Assembly (NCBI GenBank): GCA_033782935.1
Contig: JAWQEG010001238.1
Span: forward strand, 1 to 64,000
DNA: 64,000 nt
Reading direction: 5' to 3'
Origin: Petrolisthes cinctipes
Lineage: Eukaryota; Arthropoda; Malacostraca; Decapoda; Porcellanidae
Shown here: positions 21,330 through 31,190 of the stretch, one piece after another
How positions within the stretch are numbered: position 1 is the stretch's first letter
Layout of the letters: each line of letters starts with the position of its first letter
The notes under the pieces: generated by a model
What the model saw: the letters and a program-made list of their open reading frames with translations, nothing else
Databases searched by the model: none
What the model was told of the DNA's origin: nothing
Program-made: the position numbers and the translations under genes

Positions 21330-22670
21330 AGTTTTACACTCTCCTAACAATTCTACGTCTGTTTTCATGCTCTGATTTCGTCGTAAAAGGTATCAGAATC
21401 ACATTTTTCAACACAATAATATGCAATATAAAGTCACTGTCGTTTTTAAGTGCACTCGCAATCCAAAATATGTATCCAGGCTTGCTTCGAATAGCCTCTT
21501 CGAATATTAAGCGAGCTCAAGCAATTATGAAACAGGATATACGTTGTAATTGGTTCACTAGTATGTCAAATGATTCGAAACTTCAACAAGACCTGGATAT
21601 ACATTTTGGAGTCCGTGTGTACTGTACAGTCACGAGCACTAATAAGTATCCACCTGGTGTGCTTCGAATACCTAGCTAGAAACAGTAAATAAATAAATGC
21701 TCAATAAGATCTCCATTGGAATTTCTTCGTTGGTGAATTGGTGGATTGTTCAAAGCTTCAACCCAAGCTGTATAATTATTAGTGTTGGTGACTGTTCATA
21801 TATGGTTTATCATCGCAAGAGTGGAGCCCTGAAAATACATCCTCACACACTCATTGCTATTCCTATATGTATCCGTGGTGTCGTCGGCTGCTGCGCTGGC
21901 ATACCTATGAAAATTCCTGCCGGACTCACTTACTCAGATAGGGCTGGTGTCAGAATACCGCCCACGGTCTGCCTAGGGACTAAGGGGATTACTCGAGGTT
22001 TAGAGTAAAAACTTGGACTTGTCTCTATTTACTGAGCTATATCAGGATTACAAGTATCAGATTATATAAGACACCAAGTCCGTGTCTTCTCAAAAATATG
22101 TACAAGTGAAACAGGAGTGAGGAGAGAGAGAGCAAGCGGGGCAATAATTCTCTGTAATCGTCAAAGGATAAGTGCGGCACTCCACTCTGGCTTCTCACTG
22201 AGCTCCCATGCCAGCCGTACGTGACAGATTGTAATGATGGCTTGGATGAAGCTAGAATTATATTTGAAATATATTCATGGTGGATACAAGCCTATATAAG
22301 AATAATATAAGTAAATATATATTGTCTCTTTCTGTATATATAAGACAACAATATGATGATAGTTATAGCATGGACTATAACATGGAAATAATTAGAGGGT
22401 GCGGTTTGGCAATCAGGGCCTCAGTATGGAAAGTACCGATCACGCTGGTGAAGTCAACAAAATTCAGGATGTTTAGTCTAGTGAGGCCCCGTGAGGTATG
22501 TGAACTGCTTTCAAAAACCTACCAGTAATTTCCTCCACCCATGGGCGTGTCGCGGGCGAGATGTGGGCGCGGATACGTACAGTACAGTGGCTGGTGTAAC
22601 TTGGGGAACCCTCCTTAGCCCATACCCACTCTGTTGTGAGCCTAATAAAAAATGTTAGGGAGCGAGCATA
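21330..22670. other. Intron 3, no further gene seen
   Basis: Mixed sequence between the LINE and exon 4 with several short open frames (for example 21697-22008 and 22473-22742) that show no domain or splice context. Confidence 0.35.
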
Positions 22671-22863
22671 TTTAAAAATGCGCCTGTCGACAAATGCCAA
22701 TGTAAAAATGTTGACAAATTTGGAGGAAACTGCGTCTTTCAATCATTACTACGAAACTTCGCCTATAATTAAGGAGCCTGTTTTGTAGCATAGTTGGAAG
22801 GAAACTGAAGTCTCCAATTCTCTAATTATTATTTATGTACACTATCTCCTTTAATTGTTACAG

Positions 22864-23027
22864 GTGGAGCCCTACACTGGATACGAACCACAGCACCAAT
22901 ATTCAACAGACACGGTGTGATTGAAGCTGTGAAATTATACAAGTCCCACCTCACCAACCTTATACCTCTCCTCACACGCCTTGCATCACAAACTAACATT
23001 ATCTTCAAATTGCTGGATCATATTGCC
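22864..23027 (+). CDS. SGNH/PC-esterase-like membrane protein, coding exon 4
   Basis: The acceptor TTGTTACAG precedes GTGGAGCCC; the donor is ATTGCC before GTGAGT; phases 1 to 0. With exon 3 it gives LLLLGGALHWIRTTAP: the strand and turn G-G-A-x-H-W occupy the second SGNH block. Helical sequence follows (LYKSHLTNLIPLLTRLA), then a strand IIFKLLDHIA. The last ~25 bp, donor included, are repeated about 50 bp further on. Confidence 0.8.
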
Positions 23028-23249
23028 GTGAGTTAAACACACACACGAACTTTATCTCAAGTTGCTGATCATATTGCCGTGAGTATTAGAAACATTATAC
23101 TTTTACAATCACTCACACTATTATTCACACACTAATGTTTACTTACTTGAACACACATACTTTTACACACACAATCATTTTTACACACACACACACGTCA
23201 CACTATTACTGATATACACGTCAAAAACAGACAATATCAATCCTACTTC

Positions 23250-23300
23250 AATGTGGGATCTGTTTTGTGGCATAGTTTGAAGGAATCAGTAGCACACCAA
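23250..23300. repeat. Half copy of the palindromic hairpin repeat
   Basis: GATCTGTTTTGTGGCATAGT and TTGAAGGAATCAGTAG match the right arm only. A similar half stands at about 22772-22820. Confidence 0.45.
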
Positions 23301-23616
23301 GGGTACTAAAGTGTTAACAGAGAACAAAAGAAAGCTATAGTTTTATCCAAATTATGCCAGGACACGAAATATATCCGTTGGTGATGTATTTCATGTTTTT
23401 ATTTCTTCTACATCAAGAAAAATGAGTACTCAAGGCTATGAACCCGCTTGTCGTAAGTGTAGTCAAAGTGAGATTGGTCTCAAATCATGTCCAATTTCGT
23501 TCGAGATGCCTTGACACATTGCATTTCAAGGAACATATATCGTAGTAAGGTGGAAAGATGGATGAATGTAAAGTGTTCTAGAGTTGACCAGTTGTGTATA
23601 TGAAACTCTGAGAGTA

Positions 23617-24055
23617 CTAGTTAGCTCTTGCATTAGGGAGTTCATTAATGTACCGCATCATTTGAACCTTACAATGAGTATCCCCCACAGACGGAGAATC
23701 TTTTGCCTCAAAAGCTGCTTTGGCAGGAACATTTGTATTAAAAGTAATATAGCACCGATTAGATCTACAGTCACTGTCATATGTGATACAGATACGAAGA
23801 ACCACTCCAAAACGCTTAAAAATGGAGTGGATAGCGCCATAGTTAAGTGATGCAAATACATTAATCAACATTAAAGTATCCATACCAACAGCAAGGTTCG
23901 TCAATATAAGACAGGACCTGCTGGGTCTTATCTTGTTCGCAGAAACTGCATGGGGAGAACGAGCCCCAGTCGTCTGAAAACTACCACGACCAGAGAGGGA
24001 CGTCTCGAGGGCCTGGTCGACCACCGCTCAAGGAAGAGGAGGCTTATTGATATCC
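23617..24055 (-). pseudogene. LINE ORF1 fragment with an RNA-recognition motif
   Basis: The frame after an early stop reads SANKIRPSRSCLILTNLAVG, then TLMLINVFASLNYGAIHSIF, then RICITYDSDCRSNRCYITF and AKAAFEA. LMLINVF and NRCYITF have the spacing of RNP2 and RNP1 of an RRM. An upstream ATG at 24055 (MDINKPPLP, then stop) suggests the ancestral start. The protein is cut off at 23617. This is a different LINE family from the 15.8 kb element, whose ORF1 has zinc knuckles. Confidence 0.65.
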
Positions 24056-24500
24056 ATATAATATTGTTAATAATGGAATGGAACTAGGAGCCAAGAGCTA
24101 CTACTTATTGGGAAGATGAGGGGACCGAGCGCTGGTTGCCGTGGGAGGGGTACCTCGTCCCCCACGAGGCCACTCATTTTAAAAAGCAGCCCCAAGGACT
24201 TGAAATTTTGCCCACAACGGTGCTGAGACCCCCTTCCCCAACATCTCCCGGCCCAGACACCCAACCATCCAACACAGGATAGCCCCCAGAGGGTAGTCCC
24301 TCTGGCAGGCAGCACTGTTTGCTCGTACTGGCAGCCTTTTCTGGGAACCATTTAGTCTGGTCTCTCATTGGCGACCTTTCTAGCATAGGAAGCCCTCTCT
24401 CCCCGAAGTTGGGGCAGAGCAGGGGCCGGAGCCCCCTCTAGTCTAGCTCGCCAAGTCTCAGAGGCACGTAAGCTCTGTTACCACGACAAGGCGGTTCCCT
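24056..24500 (-). mobile_element. GC-rich 5' leader belonging to the RRM-type ORF1
   Basis: A ~440 bp GC-rich block, unlike its AT-rich surroundings, directly precedes the start of the RRM ORF1. It is the expected place for the LINE's 5' UTR and promoter. The end at about 24510 is abrupt. Confidence 0.45.
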
Positions 24501-24515
24501 CTAGGGGGGATTGTG

Positions 24516-24730
24516 TAAACAAAAAACGTACCGTAAGCCTTGAGATGAGTGAGCTTAGCATAATTGGTGATACCACAGACGTTCCAGGAGATGATAACAA
24601 GCTGGGAATCAATTGCGAACCCTGTGTTTGGAGGTAGAAGTCCGGGGAGTGGAGGCAGACGGGTGACGTGGAGAAGGTTACGGTCAAAGAGAAGGGACTG
24701 ACTTGCAAAACTTCTCAAGATGAGAGGCAA
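24516..24730 (-). pseudogene. Fragment at the ORF1/ORF2 junction of the 15.8 kb LINE family
   Basis: FASQSLLFDRNLLHVTRLPP, then SWNVCGITNYAKLTHLKAYG, correspond to the overlap and endonuclease start of the complete element (SWNVCGITSYAKLTQLKAYV). It stops soon after and is fused to the GC-rich leader of another LINE. Confidence 0.8.
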
Positions 24731-25495
24731 AAGTATACATCTTCGGTATTACATGTCACAGTTTCATGGTTCACTGTGAGGCATCGATACCTTAGCCTGG
24801 TTTGTACATTTTGAAGAACCATGGTAGTATCGCACATGCTTGTTACAATCTCAATACTACTGCCGGCCACCTCTCAGCTCATTTTCGCAAGGTTAAAGTT
24901 CCTTTAACTTGCTTATTGTAAGTTAAAGGAGGTAGGAAAACAATTATAAATTTTTAAGAATATTCTATGGTTAGTTTTATCCCTACAACACAAACGTAAA
25001 TTTTCATCTCTTATTTGTCTTGTGGCCCAGGCTGAGATAAGCTCCTATACCGAACGGAATTAATTATGAGTCCCTCCCTTACCAAGAATATAAAGTATGG
25101 TCATCGAATGTTCAGTGGTATGGCATATATTAATTTTAAGGGAAGAGTCTCATGAGGATACATTGGAAAGCAACTGTAGGTGGTACTAGGATCTGAATTC
25201 ATGGATATGCAGAATCCTTCTATTCATTCTTTTTTTTCTGCTCTATTTTTATATGATGAAGCATCAAAGGGAAGGGAAAACAAAAATAAATAATGTAAAT
25301 ATGAAAGTCTCCTATTTTCTCATCTGTGACAGATTTGCTGTGGCAATATATTCACCACAACATCACTTCTTTTTTCACATCGTCTATGACTGAGAAAAAA
25401 TAACCTCCTGCAGACACTATATCAGAGATCAGGTGTGCATTATTAACCAAATTTTAACCCCTTAACCATTACGCCGAAGGGATAATCGAGCGTGG
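24731..25495. other. Intron 4, no gene seen
   Basis: AT-rich sequence. A missing small exon of the esterase-like gene could lie between 23.03 and 25.77 kb (see findings) but none could be identified. Confidence 0.35.
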
Positions 25496-25499
25496 CAAC

Positions 25500-25735
25500 T
25501 CTGCACTCATGCTACATAAGTAAATGATACGGGATATTGAAGTACAAACCTTTAACTGCTCAATCATCTTGTACAGTACTGTATTAGATGTGATCCGAAT
25601 ATCTCCAGCGTTGCCACATGAACCCCAGAGATACTTCAGGGGGTAAAGAAGAACCATTAGGCAACTGTACTTGTGATGACTAAATGGACATCTGTAGGAT
25701 GGGTAGTCAGCTCAGAATGACTGAGTGGTGTACAA
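25500..25735 (+). repeat. Dispersed repeat R2, uninterrupted copy
   Basis: Carries GTACAAACCTTTAACTGCTC, the block inverted at 14.1 kb, and GACTAAATGGACATCTGTAG followed by GATGGGTAG without an insertion. It represents the state before the LINE entered the copy at 15.6/21.3 kb. Confidence 0.7.
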
Positions 25736-25767
25736 GCTATTAACTGTCAAATGTGTTATTTACATAG

Positions 25768-26011
25768 TGACCGTGAGTGTGGTAGAAAGGCCCAGACTGC
25801 AGAGCTGCCAACGCTCGGTAATGCCCGCGTTTTAAGGATAAAGTTCCCACCACCCCAAGAACTATCCTTTCATCAACAGGGTTTGAACTTCAAGCATCAC
25901 CTGCCTGAGAACCTAGAAGTTTACAACCAAGTTTCCCGTGAGGTAATGGCTGGTTCTGATATAGCTGTGTGGGATTCTACCATTCCTTTATCACAAGCTT
26001 ACGTAGCAGAG
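25768..26011 (+). CDS. SGNH/PC-esterase-like membrane protein, coding exon 5
   Basis: The acceptor TTATTTACATAG precedes TGACCG; the donor is GCAGAG before GTAAGT. Entry needs phase 2, exit is phase 0. It encodes SDRECGRKAQTAELP, then YNQVSREVMAGSDIAVWDST, then IPLSQAYVAE; the Y-N-x-V and V-W-D-S-T strand are as expected ahead of the catalytic Asp/His. Exon 4 ends in phase 0, so the junction is two bases out of register and a small exon is probably missing between them. Confidence 0.75.
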
Positions 26012-26284
26012 GTAAGTGAACTTTTAGTGAAGTACTGTAGGGAAAGTTACAGAGTCAGATGCAGGTTTGAGCTGCTTAGTAAAGGTGGATGGTTATAACC
26101 CATGCTGAGGAGCGATCAAGGAGGGTGGGGGGGGGGGGGGACTGTCAACCGTAGCATCAGAAAACAAATCGGCTACAAAACTTGAAATGCAGACGGGATC
26201 AAGGAAACACAAATGACCACACGCACACACACATGGAATAACAACAAAACAAAACTCGAGAACACGAGAAAGCAGATAAGGACA

Positions 26285-26777
26285 TGTAACGTCTGGAGGC
26301 CGTTACTACTGGAAGGTGTATAGTAGACTCGAATACTTACGGTTTTATTATCAGAGTACACAAGGTAAAACACAAGGAGTTGATCCCAAGCACCAGAGAA
26401 GAGGCTTCCTGCTTGCCAGGCTGCGCGAGTTGCTTGTAGAGGCCGTGAAGTTGCTTGGAGAAGGCCGTGTGTTGCTTGGAGATGTCGAGGGGTTGCTAGA
26501 AGCAAGACCAATAAGTTAGTCTTATTGGTTTTGGCTAGAAGGTGACTGTGGTGTAGCGTGGAGAGACAAGGCAATGCAGCGGCAGTGGCGGAGTGGGAGA
26601 GAGAGTGTGTTTTCTGGGCAAATTCTGGCTGGCTGTCCCAGTGCATATATAGTGGAAGAGCGTCGGCTCCTATGCGATGGGCTAGCCTTGGGTACAGGGT
26701 CGCCCGCAAGCCGACAGGTGAAACGAGGATGCGCAGGTAGACAGAGAATGGGAAATCCTGGTGCTTGGGTCACTACA
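26285..26777. mobile_element. Putative solo LTR
   Basis: About 493 bp running from TGTAACGTCTGG to GGGTCACTACA on +, with TG/CA ends and a TATA-like CATATATAG at about 26644. The 5 bp flanks do not match, so the identification is tentative. The end motif recurs inverted at about 28030 (TGTAGTGACCCAAG). Confidence 0.4.
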
Positions 26778-27014
26778 AACACAAGAGAATCCACAACACA
26801 GGGCAGAACACCAGGGGGAGGAGAGGAACGTTCTCACTCAACCAAGCCTGTAGCGAAAGTGGGGAATGCAGTGTATGTGTGAAAGTAGGGGGGGGGGGGG
26901 ATATAGTGTGAAAAAGTGTGTTTGAAAATAGAGGGTGAGAATGCTGTGGAACAAAACTAAAATTAGGGTAATCATTATCCTTCATTAACACACAATCTCT
27001 CTCTATCTCAACAG

Positions 27015-27143
27015 TGCCACAGATCTCCAAAGAATACTCCGGACCGTTGGTGGGCTTGTGAAGATAAAACACACGTTGGATTTGTTATTCTACAGGAATA
27101 TGTGGAAATGTTATTAAACCATATGTGTTCTCGATGTACCTAA
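27015..27143 (+). CDS. SGNH/PC-esterase-like membrane protein, last coding exon
   Basis: The acceptor ATCTCAACAG precedes TGCCAC; phase 0; 42 codons to the stop TAA at 27141-27143. DRWWACEDKTHVGFVILQEY contains D-K-T-H, which fits the D-x-x-H that supplies Asp and His of the SGNH catalytic triad close to the C-terminus. The tail HMCSRCT has two Cys that may pair with those of exon 1. The whole coding sequence found is about 615 codons. Confidence 0.8.
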   Translation, partial: CHRSPKNTPDRWWACEDKTHVGFVILQEYVEMLLNHMCSRCT

Positions 27144-27149
27144 GTCTCT

Positions 27150-28375
27150 CTCTCTCTCTACTTGTGTGTATGAAACTATCATTGTTTATAATAACACTGT
27201 CAATCATCTCAGTTACAAGTGTTTATCATTATCAATGTATATTACCATCTATTTATGTAATTACTTCGGCTTCGGTTATTCTCTCTCTCTCTGTGTCTTT
27301 AATTTTCCACTTTCCCATTCTGTATATAAGGATCGATATGGTGTAGTACTATATGGTTTGTGTATCTAAAATTTGCAGCTAAAGCCAGGGCTAGGCTGTT
27401 AACTGTTTAGAAAATCAAAATAATTCAAAGCCAGCACTACAGTATATATCATGTTCTCTCATATTTTTTAAAACATTGATAAAGCCTGTAGTAGAGTACA
27501 GTCTGTCAATGTTCCAGATACCCGACCCTGGCTCAGGGACTCGCAGTTTTATCTGGTAACACTTTGAGTAGTAGGCAGAGGTATCTTACAGCTGTTGTGA
27601 TTGGTCGATCTGAAATCGGTTGTATAAATTTCAGGACATATATTAAACAAGGATAAGGATACATATCTGTATTATTGATGTATACACTGCCATATGAGAT
27701 CATAAAATGTAATATTAGTTTATAGTGAACAGTTGTCATTTGGTCATAGTAAATTTAGCAGTTAAAGTAATGTCAAAAAACAATATATTCTCACTTTCTC
27801 TCTCTTCGTCTTCTCTCCCTTACACTTTCTTTATCATGATCCCTCTTTGCCTCCCACATTATAACGAACTCCCTCACCCACACCCATTCTAAATGTGTAC
27901 TTCTCGACGCCTAACACCATATATACTTTTCATTGGTTGCAGTAGGGTGTTCATAATAATATTGTCATTAGCCGGATATGAAATAACATACAGAACCATA
28001 CTCTTCACATCCACTTATCGGGTTTACAGTGTAGTGACCCAAGTACCATGTATCTATATTGTTTGTGCCCTACATCCTCCATAAAATACCAAGAGTCTAT
28101 CTGCTGCTGCTGCTGGCTTGCAACATAGCCTCGCATCCTTCTCCACCACGACACCGCTCCAGTCGACCACTTAGCTGGCAGCCACCACACAGGGAACATA
28201 CTCCTCTCCCTCTCTGCCCTGCTAGCCGCCTCGCCCGACGCGTACAACGCCATCACCGCTCTCGACCAAGCAACTCTCAAGCACCGATCCAGCAATCCTA
28301 ATTTAAGGCAACACTCCAGACTCTCAAGCTACGCTCCTGAACGCTCGAGCCTAGGTCAAGGGAATACGTCTGTAT
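27150..28375. other. 3' flank and repeats, no gene seen
   Basis: AT-rich sequence to 28.0 kb, then a GC-richer block at 28030-28370 beginning with the LTR-end motif TGTAGTGACCCAAG and carrying short Pro/Ser/Arg-rich frames, probably LTR-element debris. Confidence 0.35.
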
Positions 28376-28381
28376 GTAAAC

Positions 28382-29280
28382 GAAGGAAACTGAAGGTGAA
28401 TGTTGGGAAAAGTAAAGTGATGGTATTTGAGAGGGCAGAAACTGATTTGACTGACTTTGCCACACCGTACAGAGTGGGAGTACCAACTGGGACTAAGTGT
28501 GAGATAACCCTAGAGGGTGAGAGGATGGAGGAAGTGAAGGAGTTTAAGTACCTGGGTACAGTTCTATGTAAATATGGAAGGAGAAATTAGGGAGAGAGCA
28601 ATGAGGGGTAGACAAGTCATAGGATCACTGGGGAGGATTATGAAGGGTAGAAGTGTGAGTATTGAAGTGAAAAGGGGACTAAGAAATAGTATAATCCTGC
28701 CAACACTGACATATGCTTCAGAAACGTGGAAATGGAGTAGGGCTCAACAGTCTAGAATAGGTGCTGTGGAAATGAGTTACTTGAGAGGAGCATGTAGACT
28801 TACTAGGTGGGATGAAGAAAGCAATGAGAGTGTGTATGAGAGATGTGGTATGAGTGAGAAGGCAATTGGTATTAAACACATCATGGAAGACTGCAATGTA
28901 CACAACCACACTCGCCAACAACACAACATACATTCTCTGAGGGCACTGTGGGAAAGCCCAGTTCAGGCCATGGCCTTCTTCAGGAGCTCGGGGCTGCTCG
29001 GCCAGACAGCTTGAGGAACTTCAACAACACTGAGGTGGTTTGGACATGTGGAGAGAATGCAAGATGAGGAGTTTGTAAAGGTGTATGGAAATGAGGTTGT
29101 GGGACCTGGTGTGAGAGGCAGACCCCCGGTTAAATGGCAGTACAGAGTGGAAGAGTATGTAAAGGAGAGAAACATGAGGGGCAGAGGAGGGCTGGACCAA
29201 GTAATGAGGGAGTGTTGGAACAGGGAAAACTGGAGCCGTGGCTATCCCCTTGGGGGGAGTGAGGCGTCAGAGCTATAGAT
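28382..29280 (+). pseudogene. RTE-like LINE 3' part, copy 1 (chimeric)
   Basis: KLKVNVGKSKVMVFERAETD, EVKEFKYLGT, SLGRIMKGRSVSIEVKRGL, YASETW, VEMSYLRGACRLTRWDE and LRWFGHVERMQDEEF are C-terminal RT and thumb/tail motifs of RTE-like elements. The frame is broken near 28590. Between 28869 and 29027 a piece of another LINE replaces 30-odd bases. The 3' end GTCAGAGCTATAGATAGA matches copy 2 at 42.98 kb. Confidence 0.85.
28869..29027 (+). mobile_element. Jockey-type LINE 3' tail inside the RTE copy
   Basis: HIMEDCNVHNHTRQQHNIHS, then LRALWESPVQA and LLGQTA with stop, then GGAACTTCAACAAC. This is near-identical to 37216-37370. Confidence 0.85.
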
Positions 29281-30110
29281 AGACAGCTCATGATGTCCCT
29301 GGAATAAACAAGCTATTTTTTAGTATCCATTCTCTGAGGTTTCGCACAAGAATTGCACTGGTAGTATTATGGTTGTGTGTACCTCTACAAGTGTAAAATA
29401 TCATCCCCATCCTTCAAAACCCTCTGCTCTCCCCAAACTCAATCTGAACACACACACACACACACACACACAAGGAGAAAAGTAATGTATTGATATGGAA
29501 TATGGAAGATCAACTAGAAGTAGTAAACAACATCAAGTACCGGTACCTCTAAAGAGTAGAAAACAAAACAGAGTACCATTACTAAGGCACAGGATATGTC
29601 ATACGTGACATACCTTTCAGTAATATCAAAGCTATAATATAATACAGGTTGTAAAAACTTCATGGAAGAATATTGCACTACCATTTGTTATACATAGGAG
29701 CATCATAATTACACAGAAAATAACATATATACAGAAAATTGAGATACAGCATACAAACAAATTTTGAGACCACAGAGGTAGGCCTATACACCCATATGTA
29801 CTGTACCTTGAGGGGAGAGACTGCAGCATCTGTGATGAAAACAAGGGAAAGTAATATGTTAAATCATATTCACTTTAGAAGCCTTTTCCATTCCCTCTTT
29901 TTCTTTAACATTATCCTCCTCTTAACTATTCTCCCCGCAACCTTTTCTTACCTTATTACTTTCAATATTTCTTCCTCCGACTATTCTTCTTCCTCTTCAA
30001 CATTATCCTAAGATAAATATTCTGCCTCTGACTTTTCATTGACTACATCCAAACTTTCTATACCCATCTGCATGTATTCTAACTCATCTGTGTTCACTAA
30101 CTCGATGACC
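29281..30110. other. No gene seen; (CA)n at 29443-29473
   Basis: Flank downstream of the RTE fragment and beyond the 3' end of the THAP gene. Contains a CA microsatellite and AT-rich sequence only. Confidence 0.4.
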
Positions 30111-30119
30111 TGTTTTTCT

Positions 30120-30310
30120 CGTACAGTAAAGACCATCAGTTTCAGTGTGTCCTCTTACAATAAAGGGCATCAGTTTCAGAGTGATCTTTTTTCCTCTTAC
30201 AGTAAAGGTCATCAGTTTCAGAGTGACCTTGCTTCTCATTACAGTAAAGGTCATACATTTCAGAGTAACCTTTTTTTCCCTTTTTCCTATCAGAGTAAAG
30301 GGCATTTAAT
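30120..30310. repeat. ~42 bp minisatellite downstream of the THAP gene
   Basis: About four units of the form CAGTAAAGGTCATCAGTTTC, then AGAGTGACCTTTTTTCCTCT. Related but longer-period repeats (GTCAAGGTCACCA, CCTGGTATACA) continue to about 30640 and overlap the last coding codons of the THAP gene. Confidence 0.8.
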
Positions 30311-30534
30311 TCACTAACAGGGTCATCAACTTCACAATCACCTTTCTTTCTATTATAGCTAAGATCAGTGTCATCAGTTTTAGAGCGACCTTTCTCCCTA
30401 CTACAGTCACGATCACCACCATTATTCCCCGTATACAGAGGAGTTACATTCCTTGCCATCACGGTCAAGGTCACCACTATCCCTCATTATTATTTTAAGT
30501 GTGACCTTTCTCCCTTCTACAGTCCATGTCACCA

Positions 30535-31190
30535 CTATCCCTCGTCTTCAACAAAGGAGTGACCTTCCTTGCTATTACAGTCAAGGTCACCATTACTACT
30601 ATTCCTGGTATACAAAGTAGAGTGATCTTTCTCCATAACACCACCGTTTTTACACAAAGGTTTATACATCCACTTGTGTACAGTCTTAACGGAAGGAATG
30701 GTAAAGATGGTGCTGAGAAACCTATAACCCGCAGGACTTCTACGATAAAATGATATCATCAACTCCATCAACTGGGGTGAGAACCGATTTCCGTTACCAC
30801 CACCAATGCTTCTATTTTCTGTTACCCCACCATTATTATTTTCCATCCCACTGCTTTCATTCTCTGTCTCGCTTCTTTCATTTTCCATACCGATGTTTCT
30901 ATTTCCAATACCTCTGTTTTCATTTCCCATCCCAACACTTTTATTTCTAAGGAACATCTGACTTTCAAAGAAAAGACGATGTTCGAGAGACAGATATTTG
31001 CTGGCGTCTTTAATAACCTGTTGTGGGCTACCTTTGACGTCTTTCTCCAACTCAGACTCTATAACTTTGGTCTGCATTGTCTTGTATTTCTTGAGCAGCA
31101 GATGGTAACGCCGTCTGTGTTTATTTAGGAGTCGCAGGTATCTCTTCTTCAGTTCTCGGCAGCTGGATGACTGGCTGTCTTTTTGCCCAC
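30535..31190 (-). CDS. THAP / P-element-like gene, exon 10 (last)
   Basis: The acceptor TTTTACAG precedes GTGGGC; phase 1; 218 codons to stop. It starts with a charged helix (KKRYLRLLNKHRRRYHLLLK, likely coiled coil), then KYLSLEHRLFFESQM. A Gly/Asn/Glu-rich repeat follows (GMGNENRGIGNRNIGMENE), then RFSPQLMELMISFYRRSPAG and YRFLSTIFTIPSVKTVHKWM. The last two segments are the hallmark of the region just after THAP and coiled coil in P-element/THAP9 transposases (S-P-x-x-Y-x-x-L, L/I-P-S-x-x-T-x-x-x-W). The protein ends about 32 residues later, so the RNase H-like catalytic part is absent. The final residues overlap minisatellite DNA. Confidence 0.85.

Noticed and set aside
26173..26709. 178-codon frame on the - strand
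   Set aside because: Composition is that of repeat sequence within a putative LTR; no domain, and other frames are also open.
30120..30640. CRISPR-like array
   Set aside because: Units are directly adjacent and diverged with no unique spacers; animal minisatellite.
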